Assembly (NCBI GenBank): GCA_046728115.1
Contig: JBKPDW010000492.1
Span: forward strand, 1 to 6,050
Direction: 5' to 3'
DNA length: 6,050 nucleotides
Source: CAVSWN01 sp046728115
Lineage (GTDB): Bacteria; Acidobacteriota; Vicinamibacteria; Vicinamibacterales; CAVVIG01
Below are positions 6,029 through 6,050 of the stretch, in pieces (the stretch's first letter is position 1; each line of letters opens with the position of its first letter). The notes under the pieces were generated by a model. That model saw only the letters and a list, made by a program, of their open reading frames with translations, made no database searches and was not told where the DNA came from. The translations under genes and the position numbers were made by a program.

Positions 6029-6050
6029 ATGAACGCACACAGGTACGCGC
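6029..6050 (+). CDS. Start of a gene cut by the window end
   Basis: Only seven codons are visible (MNAHRYA), following AGGAG at suitable spacing. The product cannot be named. It points away from the MCE gene, so the space to its left would hold its promoter. Confidence 0.4.

Overview
The window is visibly GC-rich. It holds two short gene groups that converge near position 2400, and the first few codons of another gene at the right edge. The organism is most likely a Gram-negative soil or environmental bacterium: it has an MCE (MlaD-type) lipid-transport protein fused to an OmpA-like domain, and a histidine kinase with an RsbRD-like N-terminus. The combination recalls Acidobacteriota, but that placement is family resemblance only and no marker gene is present.

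Left, plus strand (about 481-2343). A secreted protein is built from four beta/gamma-crystallin domains (eight Greek-key motifs, seven with an intact calcium-binding signature). Seventeen bases downstream begins a single-domain cupin gene that is broken by two +1-type frameshifts. One of these is a clean 7-bp tandem duplication. Removing 8 bases in total restores a continuous 168-residue cupin. Positions 1-480 contain no gene I can support firmly.

Middle and right, minus strand (read 5821 to 2424). Three genes lie in the same direction with short gaps: an MCE/OmpA-like envelope protein whose expected N-terminal membrane anchor and first part of the MCE domain are missing, a soluble sensor histidine kinase (RsbRD-like N-terminus plus HisKA/HATPase), and a PP2C-type Ser/Thr phosphatase with all motifs intact. 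The kinase and phosphatase are 32 bases apart (measured to the kinase stop) and probably co-transcribed. They look like a phospho-signalling module without a response regulator in view.

Right edge (5822-6050). About 200 bases of non-coding sequence precede a well-placed ribosome binding site and the start of a plus-strand gene cut off by the window.

The most interesting items are the multi-domain calcium crystallin with paired cysteines, the exact 7-bp duplication that breaks the cupin, and the decapitated MCE-OmpA gene. I see no CRISPR array, tRNA, rRNA or insertion sequence.
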